Shown in pieces: positions 11,290-25,195 of a DNA stretch of 64,000 nt. The DNA comes from Limnanthes douglasii subsp. nivea (Eukaryota > Streptophyta > Magnoliopsida > Brassicales > Limnanthaceae), in contig JAUPFV010000005.1 in assembly GCA_036936605.1 (NCBI GenBank), positions 2,345,670-2,409,669 on the forward strand, in the 5' to 3' direction. The notes under the pieces were generated by a model. It saw only the letters and a list, made by a program, of their open reading frames with translations. It was not told where the DNA came from and ran no database searches. A program made the position numbers and the translations under genes. Position 1 is the first letter of the stretch. Every line of letters starts with the position of its first letter.

Positions 11290-13075
11290 TCAAGATGACC
11301 TTTCATATTTCGCGTTTGATAATTTTTAATTATTACTTTGCACAATAGATAATGAACTCCTTGTTCATAGTTCAATCTATCGCTAGTCTGAAGTTTTTTA
11401 AACAATTCTGTGGTTTGATTCTCTATTAATATCATACAGTTCAAAAAGGCATCAAGTTATTCATCATTGATCTTCAAAAGCATAACACATACTTTCTAAG
11501 GAACAATCATCAATCAACGAAATAAAGTATCTTGCACCATTTATGGTAGGTTTTAATGTCAGACCCTAAAGATCTGAATGAACATAATCAAGTACTTTAT
11601 TGGATGTGTTGCTGATGTGCAGAAACTTCACCATCATCTTCTTACCCAGTACACATCTTTCACGCAAGCTCAGCTTCTGAACTATGGTACCATCAAACAA
11701 ACCTTGTTTACTTAGTTCAACAAATTATTTTTTACTTAAATACCTTAGTCGATGATGGCATAACCTGGTAGAATTCTTCAGCACACTATACACACCTCCT
11801 ACTACTACAATGCCCTTAATAACTAACACACGTATTGGCTTTCATAACAAAAAGAGAGCCTTGCAAGACCTTAACTCTGTTATCTTAACCCCTATAGATA
11901 AACCTTTTTTCATATAACATCCCAATAGAAAAAATATTACATTTAATTTTAGGTACCTACCTTATAATTTTAATCACTCTCTTAAGTTTGTAAACAACTT
12001 GAGTCGAACTGTTAATCCCTTTGACATCAAATGATTCATCATTCCTGAGGACGAACCTTCCATCCTCAAGAATTCTTAGGTCTCCAAATCGTGCTTATTG
12101 GAAGTCATATGGATAAAAACTCATCAACCCAATAATGTACTCACAACCATCAGATATCATTACAACATCTTCGGTTTTGGTCTTCTAATAGTTTTTTCCC
12201 TTTCCTTTCTCCACGCAGTTCCGACTGATATCCTTTTCTTTAAGTAATATGGATAAGAATTCATCAACCCAATAACATACTCACAACCATCAAATATCAT
12301 TACAACATCTTCAGCTTCGGTCTTCAAATATTTTTTTACCTTTCTTTTCTCCAGGCAGTTCTGACTGATATCCATTTCTTCTTGCATACCTAACAATTTT
12401 TTTGAACCCATCATAACCTCTTTGTAATTTCACCGAGATTTTTCTCTCCTCTTACTTGAATCTCTCTTCCCCCAACTTACCCCTCACACTCAGTCGGTGC
12501 CCTTCAAAGCCACCATTTTATACAATATTCCTTTGAAGATATTTAGAGTTTAATGCGTTGTTAACTTTGGCCATCGTAATAGAGTCTTGCTCGTATAACA
12601 TGTTGTCCATGAAATGTTCATATTCATTTGGAAGAGAACATAAGAGACCGTTGTTTGATCTTCCTTCTCTATCTTCACACAAATTTCATTCAAGTCGAGT
12701 ATCATTCTGTTGTAATCATCTATATGCTTTTGGATCTCTGTGCTACTCCATAGATAGTGTGAGCTGTTTTTCAGATATAATTTATTCGTCAATAATTTCT
12801 TCATGTAAATCACCTGCAACCGATTTCATATCCTAACACCGTAGGCTCTTCAGATACCTCATAGAAGTTCATCTCCCAAACTTAGTATGATGGAGCTATG
12901 AGCTTTAGATAGTACTACAATATTAACATGTATATATCATACATAGTAATAGCTAATAACTTATGTACTAGGTAAGCTTCACGAAACTCATATTTATTTG
13001 TTTTTAGTCTCCAAATGAGATTTACTTATCCAACCTACAAATTTGTGATCGATCTACTTCTTCAATTGTTGGGAA
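11290..13075 (-). pseudogene. Ty1/copia half-element: LTR edge, gag, protease, integrase start (copy 1)
   Basis: The minus strand carries a copia gag (UBN2 type; HIDDYNRMILDLNEI near 12700), a weak protease region, the pre-integrase and the opening of integrase (ENQTTELFKKLQ near 11390). It stops abruptly at about 11290, where the palindrome cluster begins. No RT or RNase H follows. A tgttgggaaacc motif near 13067 marks the probable inner LTR edge. Stops and frameshifts run throughout. All three composite copies have the same truncation point, so the loss came before the duplication. Confidence 0.82.
12109..12386. repeat. 139-bp internal tandem duplication within copia remnant
   Basis: The sequence atatggataaraaytcatcaacccaataa... 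through ...gactgatatcc occurs at about 12109-12230 and again at about 12248-12370. Copies 2 and 3 have only one such unit, so it arose in copy 1 alone. Confidence 0.85.
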
Positions 13076-14463
13076 ACCTATCATTTGTCCAAGGCAAAAA
13101 AACGATGTATAATTATCGAACCCTCGAAAATAATTTACCATGTTCAAGAATAAGAAACTAATAAAAAAAAGTTTAATAAAACTAAGTAGATTGTGGAAAT
13201 AATCCCACATCCACGGGAAATAGACACACATTTATAAATAAATAGGTCATTAAATACTTTCAAACACAAAGTGTTCAATCACTTTTTGATACACAGATGA
13301 CGCGATTGACATAACTCTCTCCTATGTGTTTATCTCTCACATCACCTATCTATCAAAAGACCTGTAGTTATTTCTCTCACTCAAGAAACATGATGCTTAC
13401 AAAATTATTCGCGTTGTCACACCATTTATACTATGTATATTCTTCTATTTATAGTATTAAGAAAACTCTAATTCTTCATCAGACGCTACAAATTAAAGCT
13501 CATTAATCAGCGACTAGGAAAACTCATAATCTCTTAATATATAAAACCTCATAAACTATAAAATCATAATTGATATAAAAAACTCAATTAATAAGAAATC
13601 TAATTAATATAGAAAAACTAAAACATGAGGCCCAATTAAATATATGAGAGCTAATAATTAAAATAATATGCTTCAATCCAACTGTAGTGCTTTGTCTAGT
13701 TTGCTTCAGATCAAGTTGCGTTGGATAAACACACTTTAGACTAACCTTGCTTCAGACCAACTTGCTTTTGACCAGCATGCTTCATATCAACACATATCTC
13801 ATTCCACTCAAAATTCACTAGTCTTGTGAGATTGTCATAACCCTTAGGAACCAATAATCGTGTCTGCATCTATGTCATGACTTAAGCATCATCCATAGAG
13901 TTTCAATTTTTTTACTAATGCATGTGAACGATAGATCCAATAATACCCATGTATTCTTCAAAAATACATATCTTGGCGAGTTACTTTTACCCTACACTGA
14001 ACAAAAACAATAATTGTATCCTCTCTATAGTCGTGAAATTTGTCAAATGCTTTAAGGTGTCTTAACCATTCACAGTGGTCAAAATTAAATCATTATAGAA
14101 GGGTACCCATCGTTGATATGTCCATCTAGTATAAAATGGAGCATACATATATAACTATAAAATCATAAATAATGTTTTTAAGTTTCTTAATTTGTACGTT
14201 TGTCTATGGACATAGGTTGAGATTAAACATGTTTTTTTGTGATATGGGTACCCATTGGTTCATTATTTTCTAATTTGTAATATTAGAACATACTTTTAGT
14301 ATATATATTTACTAATAATCTTTGAGTTTTGATAAAATAAAGAAAATACATCACCAAGATATTTCCTATCAATGTTTTCTAAAGTAGTTTTTGTGGTACC
14401 ATGCATTAATTTTGTTTTCATGTAACAAATATATTATCGACATGGAAATATAAAAATATAAAT
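13076..14463. repeat. composite repeat middle: presumed copia LTR and unassigned AT-rich DNA
   Basis: This stretch matches 21500-22848 and 45616-46975. Its first part should be the copia LTR, since it follows the tgttggg edge, but I cannot place the outer LTR end. No reliable gene is seen. Confidence 0.5.
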
Positions 14464-14563
14464 NNNNNNNNNNNNNNNNNNNNNNNNNNNNNNNNNNNNN
14501 NNNNNNNNNNNNNNNNNNNNNNNNNNNNNNNNNNNNNNNNNNNNNNNNNNNNNNNNNNNNNNN
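14464..14563. other. assembly gap of 100 N
   Basis: Exactly 100 N, the usual placeholder for a gap of unknown length. The left flank matches copy 2 up to about 22848 and the right flank matches from 27438, so about 4.6 kb is probably missing. Confidence 0.97.
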
Positions 14564-14749
14564 AATAATAAACCCAATAGGTTCCACAACGCCTTATTGT
14601 ATGCACAATGGTTCTATAATAATTTTATGGTTGACTACCATATTAAGGAACCATGACATCTGGTGGAATGTAACATAAAAGTATGACACGACCTTATAAT
14701 CAACACGCATCAACTTTTAATTTTTCATACCTTACTAAATTGAGATTGT

Positions 14750-15040
14750 TTTTTTTCTAAGAGAATTTCATTAATAAGTGAAGGCCCAATAATAGAAGGG
14801 CATACAACATTTTAGGCTTAAAAATTAAGTCATTCAATTAAACACATTGGCACTAAACCAAAAATAAAGTGGTGCTAAGAAAATTTTTAATTTTATGTTC
14901 CCTCTGTGAGAGACCAGCTAGAATGAAAGGGGCGAATTAGTCGACCTCCATACCATAGCTTAGACAAGAAAACAATCTAGAGAGCTTTAAAGTCAACACT
15001 CCTACTCCGGATCAGAACCATGGAAACGATGTGATAATCT
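14750..15040 (-). mobile_element. 5'-truncated LINE insertion
   Basis: About 290 bases are absent from the matching place in copy 2 (near 27635). The minus strand ends in ...cattaatgaaattctcttagaaaaaaaa, a common plant LINE 3' end with a poly(A) tail. The body is too short and degraded to translate. Confidence 0.6.
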
Positions 15041-16378
15041 CCTTAGATTATTTTATTATTAATAACTTAAATGTATGCATATAGTAATAATAAAATATAA
15101 AAGACTGAAAATTAAAACAACACTCCTACTGATTTGAATATCCTCTAGACTAGGAATGCCTACATGAATGTTGTGTTCATATGAATCTACAAAATTATCC
15201 AGAGTGATCATGATGATTCTTGGTACCTTAACACATAATAAACCTCACCTTTCACAATTAATTTTTCTAAATTGAAATTTCTTGATAGCATACATTTGGT
15301 AACTCTAACTTATGATTATTGAAAGGACAAGTAGCTCTAAATCTTAATTTAGTCCCACTAAATTTATGAAGTTTACAATACTCTAGTAAGTTATTCTCGA
15401 GACCAAAATAGACGACAACTTGATAAATTACAATATAATTAATGAGGCACTTATACTGAAATATCATCAATGAATTTCTTAATAGCTACAAACTCTTGAA
15501 TATATTATATATGAATAAAATTGTTACAAACTTGTTAATCTTCTAATGGGTGATTAATTTTTGCAACTTATCAATCTTAATTATTAGATTTATTGAGTTT
15601 TAAAAAAAATATATATCAAGTTTCATTAATGTTACCATTTTAGAAATACTTGATTTTCATGTTCGTTAAATGAAGCTTAATCATAAAGTGTGCAAAATGT
15701 GTGATGATTATCTTGAAAGAACCATTTAAGAAACTTATACAGAGATTCTCCTAACAGGTCAATCTTTTCACATTGAATGAACAATATTTAATGCAATACC
15801 TTACGAATATCTTAACTCAATTATTTTACATCAATTCTTTATTATTGTTACCATAGTACATAATTAAAAATTATAATTCACAATGTGATGTCATAAAAAC
15901 TTGAACTAAATTCTCCATTTACATTATAATATTTTAATGCTCTTATATAATTCTTTATAGTGTTAAAAAATTAATTTAGATCTTTATTTTCATCATAAAG
16001 GATATTATTGTTTATATGGAACTTTTTATAGTGTTACAAAACCTGAAATTAGATTCTTTTGTTGCATCATAAAATATCTTAATGTTCTTGAACAAACTCT
16101 TTTTAACATTACAAAAGCTAAAACTGGATTCTTATGTTGATTATAAAGAATCTTAATGATCTTGTGGAACTCTTTATGACTTTATGGAAGGTGAAACAAG
16201 ATTATTGTATAAGATACTATATCTGATTAAGTTTGTATAGTTTTTTTTTATGATGTAGATGTGTTCTTTCATGAACAACTACAACTATTTAACCTTGAGT
16301 AAGAATTTGAAAGTTGATTTCTAAAGAATAATAAAAGACAATAGATAATGAATGATCAAATATTTATTGTTTAAATAT

Positions 16379-17330
16379 AACGCCAAATGTACTAATTTCG
16401 TAAACATTGCTTTTGTCGTGTTTAGGTTGTAGTGTACCAAAATTAATAATTTATTCCTAATGGATTTGTTTAATAAAGAACTATTAGACATTTTTAAATA
16501 TATACAAATCAAAACTGGATTATAGCATTCCTCTCTTTAATGGAAACCACAAAGAACATATATGACAAAAGAATTGAAATTATCGATGAACTTCATCTTT
16601 ATTGAAATATATGCATATAATGGCCAATGATCTCTTTAAAAGATATGTCATAAAATTGAAAATATTCTCTTTATAAAATATTTCATAATATGTTTAAAGA
16701 ATATCCTTTGGAGTATCATCATTGTATATTGTTGGACATTAACCTCGTAAATGTAGTGCTTATATACCCCGATTGACTTTTAGAGTAAAAGAAAGGGCTA
16801 TCCCTTAATATAGCTTGATATATATCATAGAACTCTTACTAAATAAACATACAATCAATTCTATTAAATCTAAAAAAAATAGAATATATTGGGTATAGTT
16901 AGAATATAAACAGACGTCGCTGAATCTTAATTATCGCGTGAATATCATATAGGGGTTAAATTTGTATCATGTTTAAAGTTGTAATTTTCCATTTGTATTT
17001 CAATCCTCATAATCATTAGCGAAGACGGCTCACACAAATGCGCTATATATTACTTTTGGAGTGAGTACTTTAAGTTAGAAAATATTAGGTATAAGTCATA
17101 TTTGAAAATAATCAAACCTTGTGTTGGGGCCGTATGTGACTGATTTATAGTAAACTAAATGAATGATTTAATACAAAATTTTAAATTATGTATGAGTATC
17201 TTGATTGTAAATGCATAAACAATATCATATAACTATTTCTCACCATTATGATTTATATGAAGTAGTTGTCTATTGTGGTCGGCCTACACTCAAAACAGTT
17301 ATTTCTTAAGTTATGAGACTTCAAACAATT
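16379..17330. other. spacer between composite copies 1 and 2
   Basis: AT-rich, no match elsewhere in the window and no gene seen. A phrase tgttggacattaacctcg near 16729, with a TATATAAG on the minus strand just above it, looks like a worn LTR end, but there is no partner to confirm it. Confidence 0.5.
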
Positions 17331-19319
17331 GATTTGTAAGTATTTTATCGCTTTACTTAATATTTTAAACATATTTTATTTGTTATGGTGAGTTTTTTTA
17401 GGCTCTACAGCCAAAGAAGTGGTTGGCTGAAGTTTTCCTATTTTTCTTTGATGCTTTTGAACTTTAGTTTATGGAACATGGTTTTTTTTGTGTCCCTTAA
17501 AGCTTTGATTTATCGGTTCATTAAGAATTTCTTTGTTTTACTATCAAAATTTTTATGGGTCTCTCACTCTAAGATAGGTTGTGATGCATTCCACCATCTA
17601 GAATGCTCTTTTGTGTTTGGTAAAAGCAGTATCATATATTACTTTCAGTTTTATCTCTTTAGTGAGATTCTTTAATGGGCATTTGTAGTCTTATTATTTT
17701 TCCGTTGTAGTAGTTGTAGTGTCTGTTTTTTTCCGGACGCTTTTAAGTTCATTCGATTTTTAATGTATTCGGATAATTTCTGTTGGTATTTTGGGAGCCT
17801 CAAATAAATAAATAAAAGGGAATTGCAAAAAAAAACCAAAACTACTTCGTGAAGTGATATTTTCATAATTTTTAATATTTACAAAAGTATCACTCATAAA
17901 GAAACCTATAAATTTTGTAAGTCTCCATCTATTTAGGTCTTATACCACTATTTAATCTATAAAGTTACATATTACGACCAAGTCTTCCAGAATGGTAACA
18001 TTTAAAAAACTTAATATGTTACAACTTAATAACTCTATTAATGAAAAATGAAGAGTTGAAAAAGTTACTTAAAAGATTAACAAATTTGTAACCATCATAA
18101 TCATATCTAATAGAACCAAAAGTCCGTAACAATTAACATTAAAATTCATTTATGATATTAAGTTTAAATATCTTATTACTCATAGTCATAATCCATTGTA
18201 ATTTTTTTTAATTTTAAGATTAAATTTGTAAAATAATATGAATTCGTTAGTTGTGGGACTCTTAAAGTTATTTGCTGTATTAATTGCCATAAGTTACCGT
18301 GATTGATTATTGATCTATTATATACTATAAAAAAAATCTCTTAATGATTTTGAGTGTGAAATTTCTAAGTGATGCGCCTTAAATATTAAAATATATATAA
18401 CAATTATGATTATTTTTTGATAATTATGCGATTTTTTTCAAAAAGAATATCGAGTACAAAAACACTAAATCTAATATTAGGTTTGTAACTTTAATTGTGA
18501 TACTTCAATTAAAATAAATGTAGCAAAATTTTTATCACATTATTAAAAAAATTATATTCAAATGATATTTTTAATATCTGATGTGGGTGAACCGATCAAA
18601 TCCGACCAAACTAAATATCAGAATATAAATCTGGGAATCCTTGAATAAAATGTGATCTATATCTTATAATTTTGGGATAATAAATCGATTATCTTAGTGT
18701 AAGAACTCATATATATATATAGATGGAACTAAAATTAACAAAGTCAAACTATGAATACATTACATATAACATGGGAACATTTGAATAATAGACCAATAAA
18801 GATGGAAAATACAACTTATATAGTCTAGCTAAATTATACCCTTCTTTTAGCATATTTCAAATTTACATAGTATCTAAAAATCAACAAGAAATAAGGTCAA
18901 ACTTATTTTCACACATCCAAATTACTATCCAACAAATAAAATCAACATAAAACAAGAATTATAACTAGTATAAAACGTAACTAAATAATAATAATAGTTA
19001 AATATATAAATAATAAAAAACGAGTATCAAAGCCATGTGTGCATAGCCCATGACATTAGGCAGAGCCTATCAGACCAAGCAACCACATTGTGTGGTCGAG
19101 AATCTATAAACTCTAAAAGAAAACGATATGTTATTTCTGGTGCCCTTAATTGTAAAATTATTATGAGGATTTTTTATCATAATATTGTAAAGTCAAATAT
19201 TATATTGTTTTAAACGTTTGAATATTTTTTTATATTCTAACTTTATGTTTTTTCTATTGCATATATTTTGGGGTGAATCATTTATTTTTGAAAAAAGTAA
19301 ATTTTTATGTTTATAGTTG

Positions 19320-19620
19320 TGGTTTATATACATTTTTTGTCGTACAATAGTGCACGATAAAAAAGATCTAACCGGTTACCCATGTCTATGTGCACCTGGT
19401 TGCACAATATTGTGAACTAAATATATTAGGGTTGTGCCAAATGGTCGACTTATTTTAGATCGTGCAACGTTGCACGACCAGGTTCAACGGCGTGGTCGTG
19501 CAATGTTGCACGGCCAAATCTATGGACTTGACCAAATGGTTATATATTTATTTTTTCGAGCATATTTGTACGATCGAGTTTTGTGGGATCATGAAATGTT
19601 GCACGATTTAGCATTTAGAA
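19320..19620. repeat. palindrome cluster, copy 2, with an 18-bp perfect palindrome
   Basis: TCGTGCAACGTTGCACGA at 19460-19477 is a perfect palindrome. Variants lie at about 19340, 19400, 19497 and 19590. A plus-strand ORF through here (19434-19859) repeats RATLHD-like words because of the palindromes and is not a gene. Confidence 0.85.
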
Positions 19621-19711
19621 CCTTGGTCATTTGGCTAAGTCTTTTATATTTGTGTCTCATTGCACGATACGAGCATTTGGGCTTTGGGCTTCTAAATTTG
19701 TCTTCTTTTTT

Positions 19712-19802
19712 AACATTGTCTTCTTTTTTAAGCTTTTTTTCCAACACGGTTCCTATGATAACATTGTCTTCTTTTTTAAGCTTTTTTTCCAACACGGTTC
19801 CC
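19712..19802. repeat. 48-bp tandem duplication
   Basis: The unit aacattgtcttcttttttaa followed by gctttttttccaacacggtt occurs twice with a 48-base period. Copy 3 has a single diverged version near 43840. Confidence 0.85.
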
Positions 19803-19804
19803 AA

Positions 19805-21500
19805 GATGACGTCTTATATTTTGCGCTTGATAATTTTTAATTATTACTTTTCACAATAGATAGTGAACTCCTTATTCATATAATCTAAGGTATTGTTAGT
19901 CTGAAGCTTCTTAAACACTTCCCTAGTTTGATTCTCTATTGAAAGTTTACAATTCAAAAAAGCATCAAGTTATTCATCTTTGATCTTCAAAAGTATATCT
20001 CATACTTTCCAAGAACAGTCACCAATCAACGAAATAAAGTATCTTGCACCAGCTATAGTAGGTTCTAATGTCAGACCGTAAAGATCTGAATGAACATAAT
20101 CAAGTACTTTATTGGATGTGTTGCTGATGCGCGGAAACTTCACTATCTTCCTCTTACCCAATACACATCTTTCACAAAAGCTCAGTTTCCAAACTATGGT
20201 ACCATCAAACAAACCTTGTTTACTTAAATCACCAAATTATTTTTTACTTAAATACCTTAGCCGATAAGGTCACAGCCTGGTAGAATCCTTCACCACACTA
20301 TACACACCTCATACTACTACAATACCCTTAATAACTAACACACCCATTGGCTTTCATAACAATAAGAGAGCCTTGTAAGACCTTAAATCTTCCATCTTAA
20401 CCATAGATAAACCCTTTATCATATAAAATCCTAATAGAAATAATATTACATTTAACTTCGAGTACATACCTTATGTTTATAATCACTCTCTTAAGTCTGT
20501 AGATAACTTGAGAGGATCATGTTAATCCATTTGACATCAAAGGATTCGTCATTCTTGAGGACGAACCTTCCACTCTCAAGCATTCTTAGGTCTCCAACCC
20601 ATGCTTATTGGATTTCATATATAATAATGCACTAGAATCTAGCACCCATTTATGGCTATACATGAAAGAATAAGAAGTTATCAACCCAACAACGTACTCA
20701 CATGCATCAGATACCATTACAACATCTTCCGCTTCAGTTTTCTAATAGTTGTTACCCTTTCCGTTCTCCTTGAAGTTTCGACTGATATCTCTTTCTTCTT
20801 GCATACCTAATTTTTTTTTGAACCCATCATAATCTCTTTGGAATTTCATTGAGAGTTTTCTATCCTCTTACTTGAATCTCTCTTCCCCAACCTATCCCTC
20901 ACACTCAGTCAATGCCCTTGGGAGCAACCATTTTATATAATATTCCTTTGAAAAGTTTTGGAGTTTAATGCGCTCTTAATTTTGGCCATCGTAATAGAGT
21001 CTTGCTCGTAGATCATGGTTTTCATGAAGTGTTCATATTCACTTGGTAGAGAACTTAAGATATCGTTGTGCGTTTTTCCTTCTCTATCTATACACCAATT
21101 GCATTCAAGTAGAGTATCATTATGTTATAATCATCTATGTGCTACTCCATATATATTGTCTAAAACTGTTTCTTCAGATATAATTTGTTCGTATGTAAAT
21201 CACCTCCAGCCGATTCCATATCCTAACATTATAGGCTCTTCAGATACTTCATAGAATTTCGTCTCATAAGCTCAGTATGATGGCGCTATGAGATTTGGAC
21301 AGTAACTACAATATCAATCTGTATAATTATCGTCCATAATAACAGCTAATACCTTGTGTACTAGGTAAGTTTCATAGAACTCATATTTCTTTGTTTTTGG
21401 TTTCCAAACAAGATTTACTTATCTAACCTACAGATCTCTGATCGATCTACTTCTACAATTTTTGTTACACGCTCACCACGTCACTTGTTCAGAAACCCAT
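19805..21500 (-). pseudogene. Ty1/copia half-element (copy 2)
   Basis: Same order as in copy 1. The best-preserved part is 20000-20212, whose 70-residue frame reads pre-integrase into integrase: CERCVLGK is the end of the zinc-binding region, followed by DYVHSDLYG with the first core aspartate and ARYFISLIGD. The gag UBN2 part lies near 21010-21250. RT and RNase H are absent. Multiple stops make it non-functional. Confidence 0.85.
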
Positions 21501-22849
21501 TGTTTGTCCAAGCCAAGAAACCGATGAATAATTATCGAACCCTCAAAAAAATAATTTACCATGTTCAAGAATAAGCAACTAATAAAAAAATGTAATAAAA
21601 CCAAGAAGATTGTGGAAATAATCTCACATCCAAGGGCAATAGACACAATTTTATATATAAGTAAGTTATTAAAAGACTCGCAAACACAAAATATTCAATC
21701 AGTCTTTGATACAAAGATGACGCGATTGACATAACTATCTCCTCTGTGTTTATCTCTCACCTCACTTATCTTTCAAAAAACATCAAGTTATTTCTCTCAC
21801 TCAAGAAATATGATGCTTACTAAATTCTTCACGTTGTCACACCATTTATACTAAGTACCATTTTCCAATAGACGCTATAGATTAGCTCATTATTCATCGA
21901 CTAGAAAAACTCATAATCTCTTAATATATAAAACCTCATAAATAGAAAATCATAATTAATATAGAAAATTCAATTAATAAAAAATCTAATTAATATAGGG
22001 AAACCAAAATAGGAGGCCTAATTAAATATAGGAGAGCTAATAAATACAAGAATCTGTTTCGATCCAACTTGCTTTAGATCAAACTGCTTTATATAAACAC
22101 ACTTTATACCAACCTTTCTTTAGATCAACTTACTTCTGACCAACATGCTTCATATCAACACATATCTCATTCGACTCAAAAGTCACTAGTCTTGTCAGCT
22201 TGCCCAACCCTTAGGAACTAATAATCGTCTCTGCATCTATGTCATGACTTAAGCTTCACCCATAGAGTTTCAAATTTTTTCATAATGCATGTAAACGATA
22301 GATCCAACAATGCTCATGTATTCATTGACAATACATCTCTTGATGAGTTATTTTTAGCATACACCGAACAAAACAACAACAATAGTTGTATCCTCTCTAT
22401 GGTCGTGAAATTCTTCGAATGATTTAAGGTGTCTAACCATTCACTATGGTCAAAATTAAGTCATTGTAGAAAGGTACCCATCGGTTGATATATCAATCTA
22501 GTATAAACTTGAGCATACATATATAACTACAAAATCATAAATAATGTTTTTAAGTTTCTTAATCTGTACGTTTGTCTATGGACATTGGTTGAGATTAAAC
22601 ATATCTTTTTTTGTGATATGAGTACCCATTGGTTTATTATTTTCCAATTGGTAATATTAAAACATAATTTCAGTATACGTGTATACTAATAATCTTTGAT
22701 CATTGTTAGTTTTTACAAAATAAAGAAACTACATCACCAAGATGTTTCTATCAATATTTTGCAAAAGTAGTTTTTGTGGTACCATGCAATATTTGTTTTT
22801 TCATGTAACAAATATATTATCAATATGGTAATCTGAATATATAAATCTA

Positions 22850-25195
22850 CTCTTAATCATTTTTAATATGTTAAATCATCTACTGAATTAATTATAAAAA
22901 CAAAGGACGTAATTATTATATAATTGTTTTAGTAGAATAAACAATAATATGTATATCGCAAACTTTGGATCAATGAACATAAAGATTTTTTGTTGCATAA
23001 TGTAAATCATTTTATAAATGTTGCCATTAATAAAACAATTTTCAAACCACTTGATGGTTTTTAAGTCAATTATGAAACTAATGTCATGATTGCCAAAAAT
23101 TTCATTTGATGAAACATGAGATAAAATATTTTTAAAATTAACCATTCCACTTTGAGTAAAACTTTATTATAAGTCATGTTTTATACATTTTCACACCATC
23201 TTCAAAATCTCATTTGGTTTCAAAAATCTATTTACAATTGTTCGGTGTCTTTCCTTCAAGTAATGAGATAAGCTCTCAAAGCATGTTTTCTTACATCAAA
23301 TTTTATTCTTCGTTAAATAGTCTATAATATAGTAAAAACTATATATTTATCTAATGGGCCTTTGTACTAACACATTCACTTCAACCGATTTCTTTTAAGA
23401 AGTTGAGTAATTTTTTCTAAATAAATTTATTTTAGTATAACCCAACCATTTGTTTTTTCCATCTTGCATAATAATAGATGTAAAATGAACATAGATTACA
23501 ATATATATACATTCTAACAACTTATAGATGATTAATATTTATTTTAAGTTAATGTTGGAATTTCGATAAATCTCTAAATATTATTTTATAAAAATTAAAA
23601 AAAATATTGAATTTTTAATATCAAATGAAATAAATACTAAGTTGTTATTGATTAAAAAAATTCAAACAATTTTGTTTTTAACTGGAAGTCCCTAAAAACG
23701 TAAATGTTTTTCATTAGGTTTACGTTTGGTCAAAAATTTCATACGGTCGTTCAATGGTCGCTTTTATTGAAAATATAATTCTCGTATTTAGTTGCATATT
23801 CTCATAGTAAGATATGAAAGTTTCGAGGCCTAATAATATTTTCCACAACACCATTTAAAGTACAATTTTAACCTATTAAATTTTATCGTTATGCTGAAAA
23901 TATTATGCATATTACACTAAGAAAATATCTTAGTATATTTTATGAATGGTCTAGGGTATTGTTCATATCAACTCTCAGATATCATATATTATTTACTATC
24001 AGTGTCATATCTAACATAATTATTCTAAACTATTTGTCAACCTCGACTTTAAAAAGTTTCAATATGTCTATTGTCTCTCATTTCTCGTGAATTAGATAAA
24101 AATATAACTTATATAAAATTATCTATATATAATATTAAATATTAATTTACTATTTGAGGATAATTTAAGGATGATTCAAAAATATCGATAGAATCAATTT
24201 CAAGATTTTTTTTAACTTTTAAAGATTCAATATTCTCACTTGAGTCCATTTTTGTATACATTCGACACATATATCAAAATCTAAATAAACCAAAACAAGT
24301 TGATAAAAAAATTTATTTTTAAATGTGTAGTTTTAATAATATGAATTATCATTTATGAATTTTTTTTATTATTATTTTAATGTTACAATTTTGTTACTGT
24401 ATTTATACTCATAAATTTTCCACTGATCCATAATAATATTTAAGATACACAAACTATTATTTATTATCCGCTTCCAAATGTAAGAAAATTGTTATATAAA
24501 TAAAAACACATTTAATAATTTTCATAAGACCAAAAATGATTGAGATTTTCAAAAGCAACTAAATTCTTTTTTAATGAATACACATACAATAAAGCGTTTG
24601 CATAGAAAAAATACCTACTATATAGTAACAAAAGCACAAATTTCTTTATATTATATAGATGAATATTTTATCATCACGAGGACTTCAACTTTTTATTGTA
24701 CCATACACAAAAAACAAATCTATTTCATTTTTAATTTTATTACTTTATCCAACATTCATAAGTACTAAATTATATATATATATATATATATATATTATGT
24801 TACTTTTTACTTTTATATAATTTTTGTATTTTTCACATTATTTTCTAAAATGCTCAAAATTTTATACTAAAAATATGTCGTTATTAGACATCCATTCTTG
24901 TTTATTTATACCTGAACCAAAGCATATGTATCTGAACTTTTTTTGGTTTTTTTCTCTTGTAATATCAAACACATCTACTTTATGATGATCGAGTTTCAAT
25001 GTTTCTCATCATGTGAAATTTGAAAAATGAGATAATTATTTCTTTATCCATATTACTGAGAGAAAGATAGTAATACACATATTCCACAATTGCATCAATT
25101 AGGAGATCAATCTTATGTCATCTTAATTTTGAATATATTTGAATCTCGAGGATGTGTTTTCTAAATAAAATATTACCCAAAATACTTAATAAAAG
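22850..25195. repeat. composite repeat right half, AT-rich, no gene seen
   Basis: Very AT-rich DNA shared with 46975-49450. Short ORFs here are not conserved in frame between the two copies. An (AT)n run lies at about 24770-24796. Confidence 0.6.

Larger units (their letters stand above)
6277..16378 (+). repeat. composite repeat, copy 1
   Basis: The block begins where similarity to 34371 onward starts (aacttgcattttg...) and runs to the point where it parts from copy 2 at 28710. Matched anchors: 6277-7900 with 34371-36000; 7929 with 17337 and 36022; 10300 with 18750 and 37370; copia remnant 11290-13075 with 19805-21500 and 43880-45615; 14564-16378 with 27438-28710. Copy 1 has its own SINE, two LINE fragments and an assembly gap. 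No gene apart from the copia ruin is seen in it. Confidence 0.85.

Noticed and set aside
14369..14606. Two ORFs spanning the N gap
   Set aside because: They consist mostly of unknown residues.
16729..16800. Promoter or LTR start with TATATAAG on the minus strand
   Set aside because: No partner LTR, no downstream gene and no target duplication could be found.
17385..17675. 96-codon ORF in the A2 block
   Set aside because: The matching places in copies 1 and 3 are broken differently, and no domain is recognisable.
19434..19859. 141-codon plus-strand ORF with repeated RATLHD-like words
   Set aside because: It is produced by the GTGCAAC palindromes and is not preserved in frame in the sister copies.
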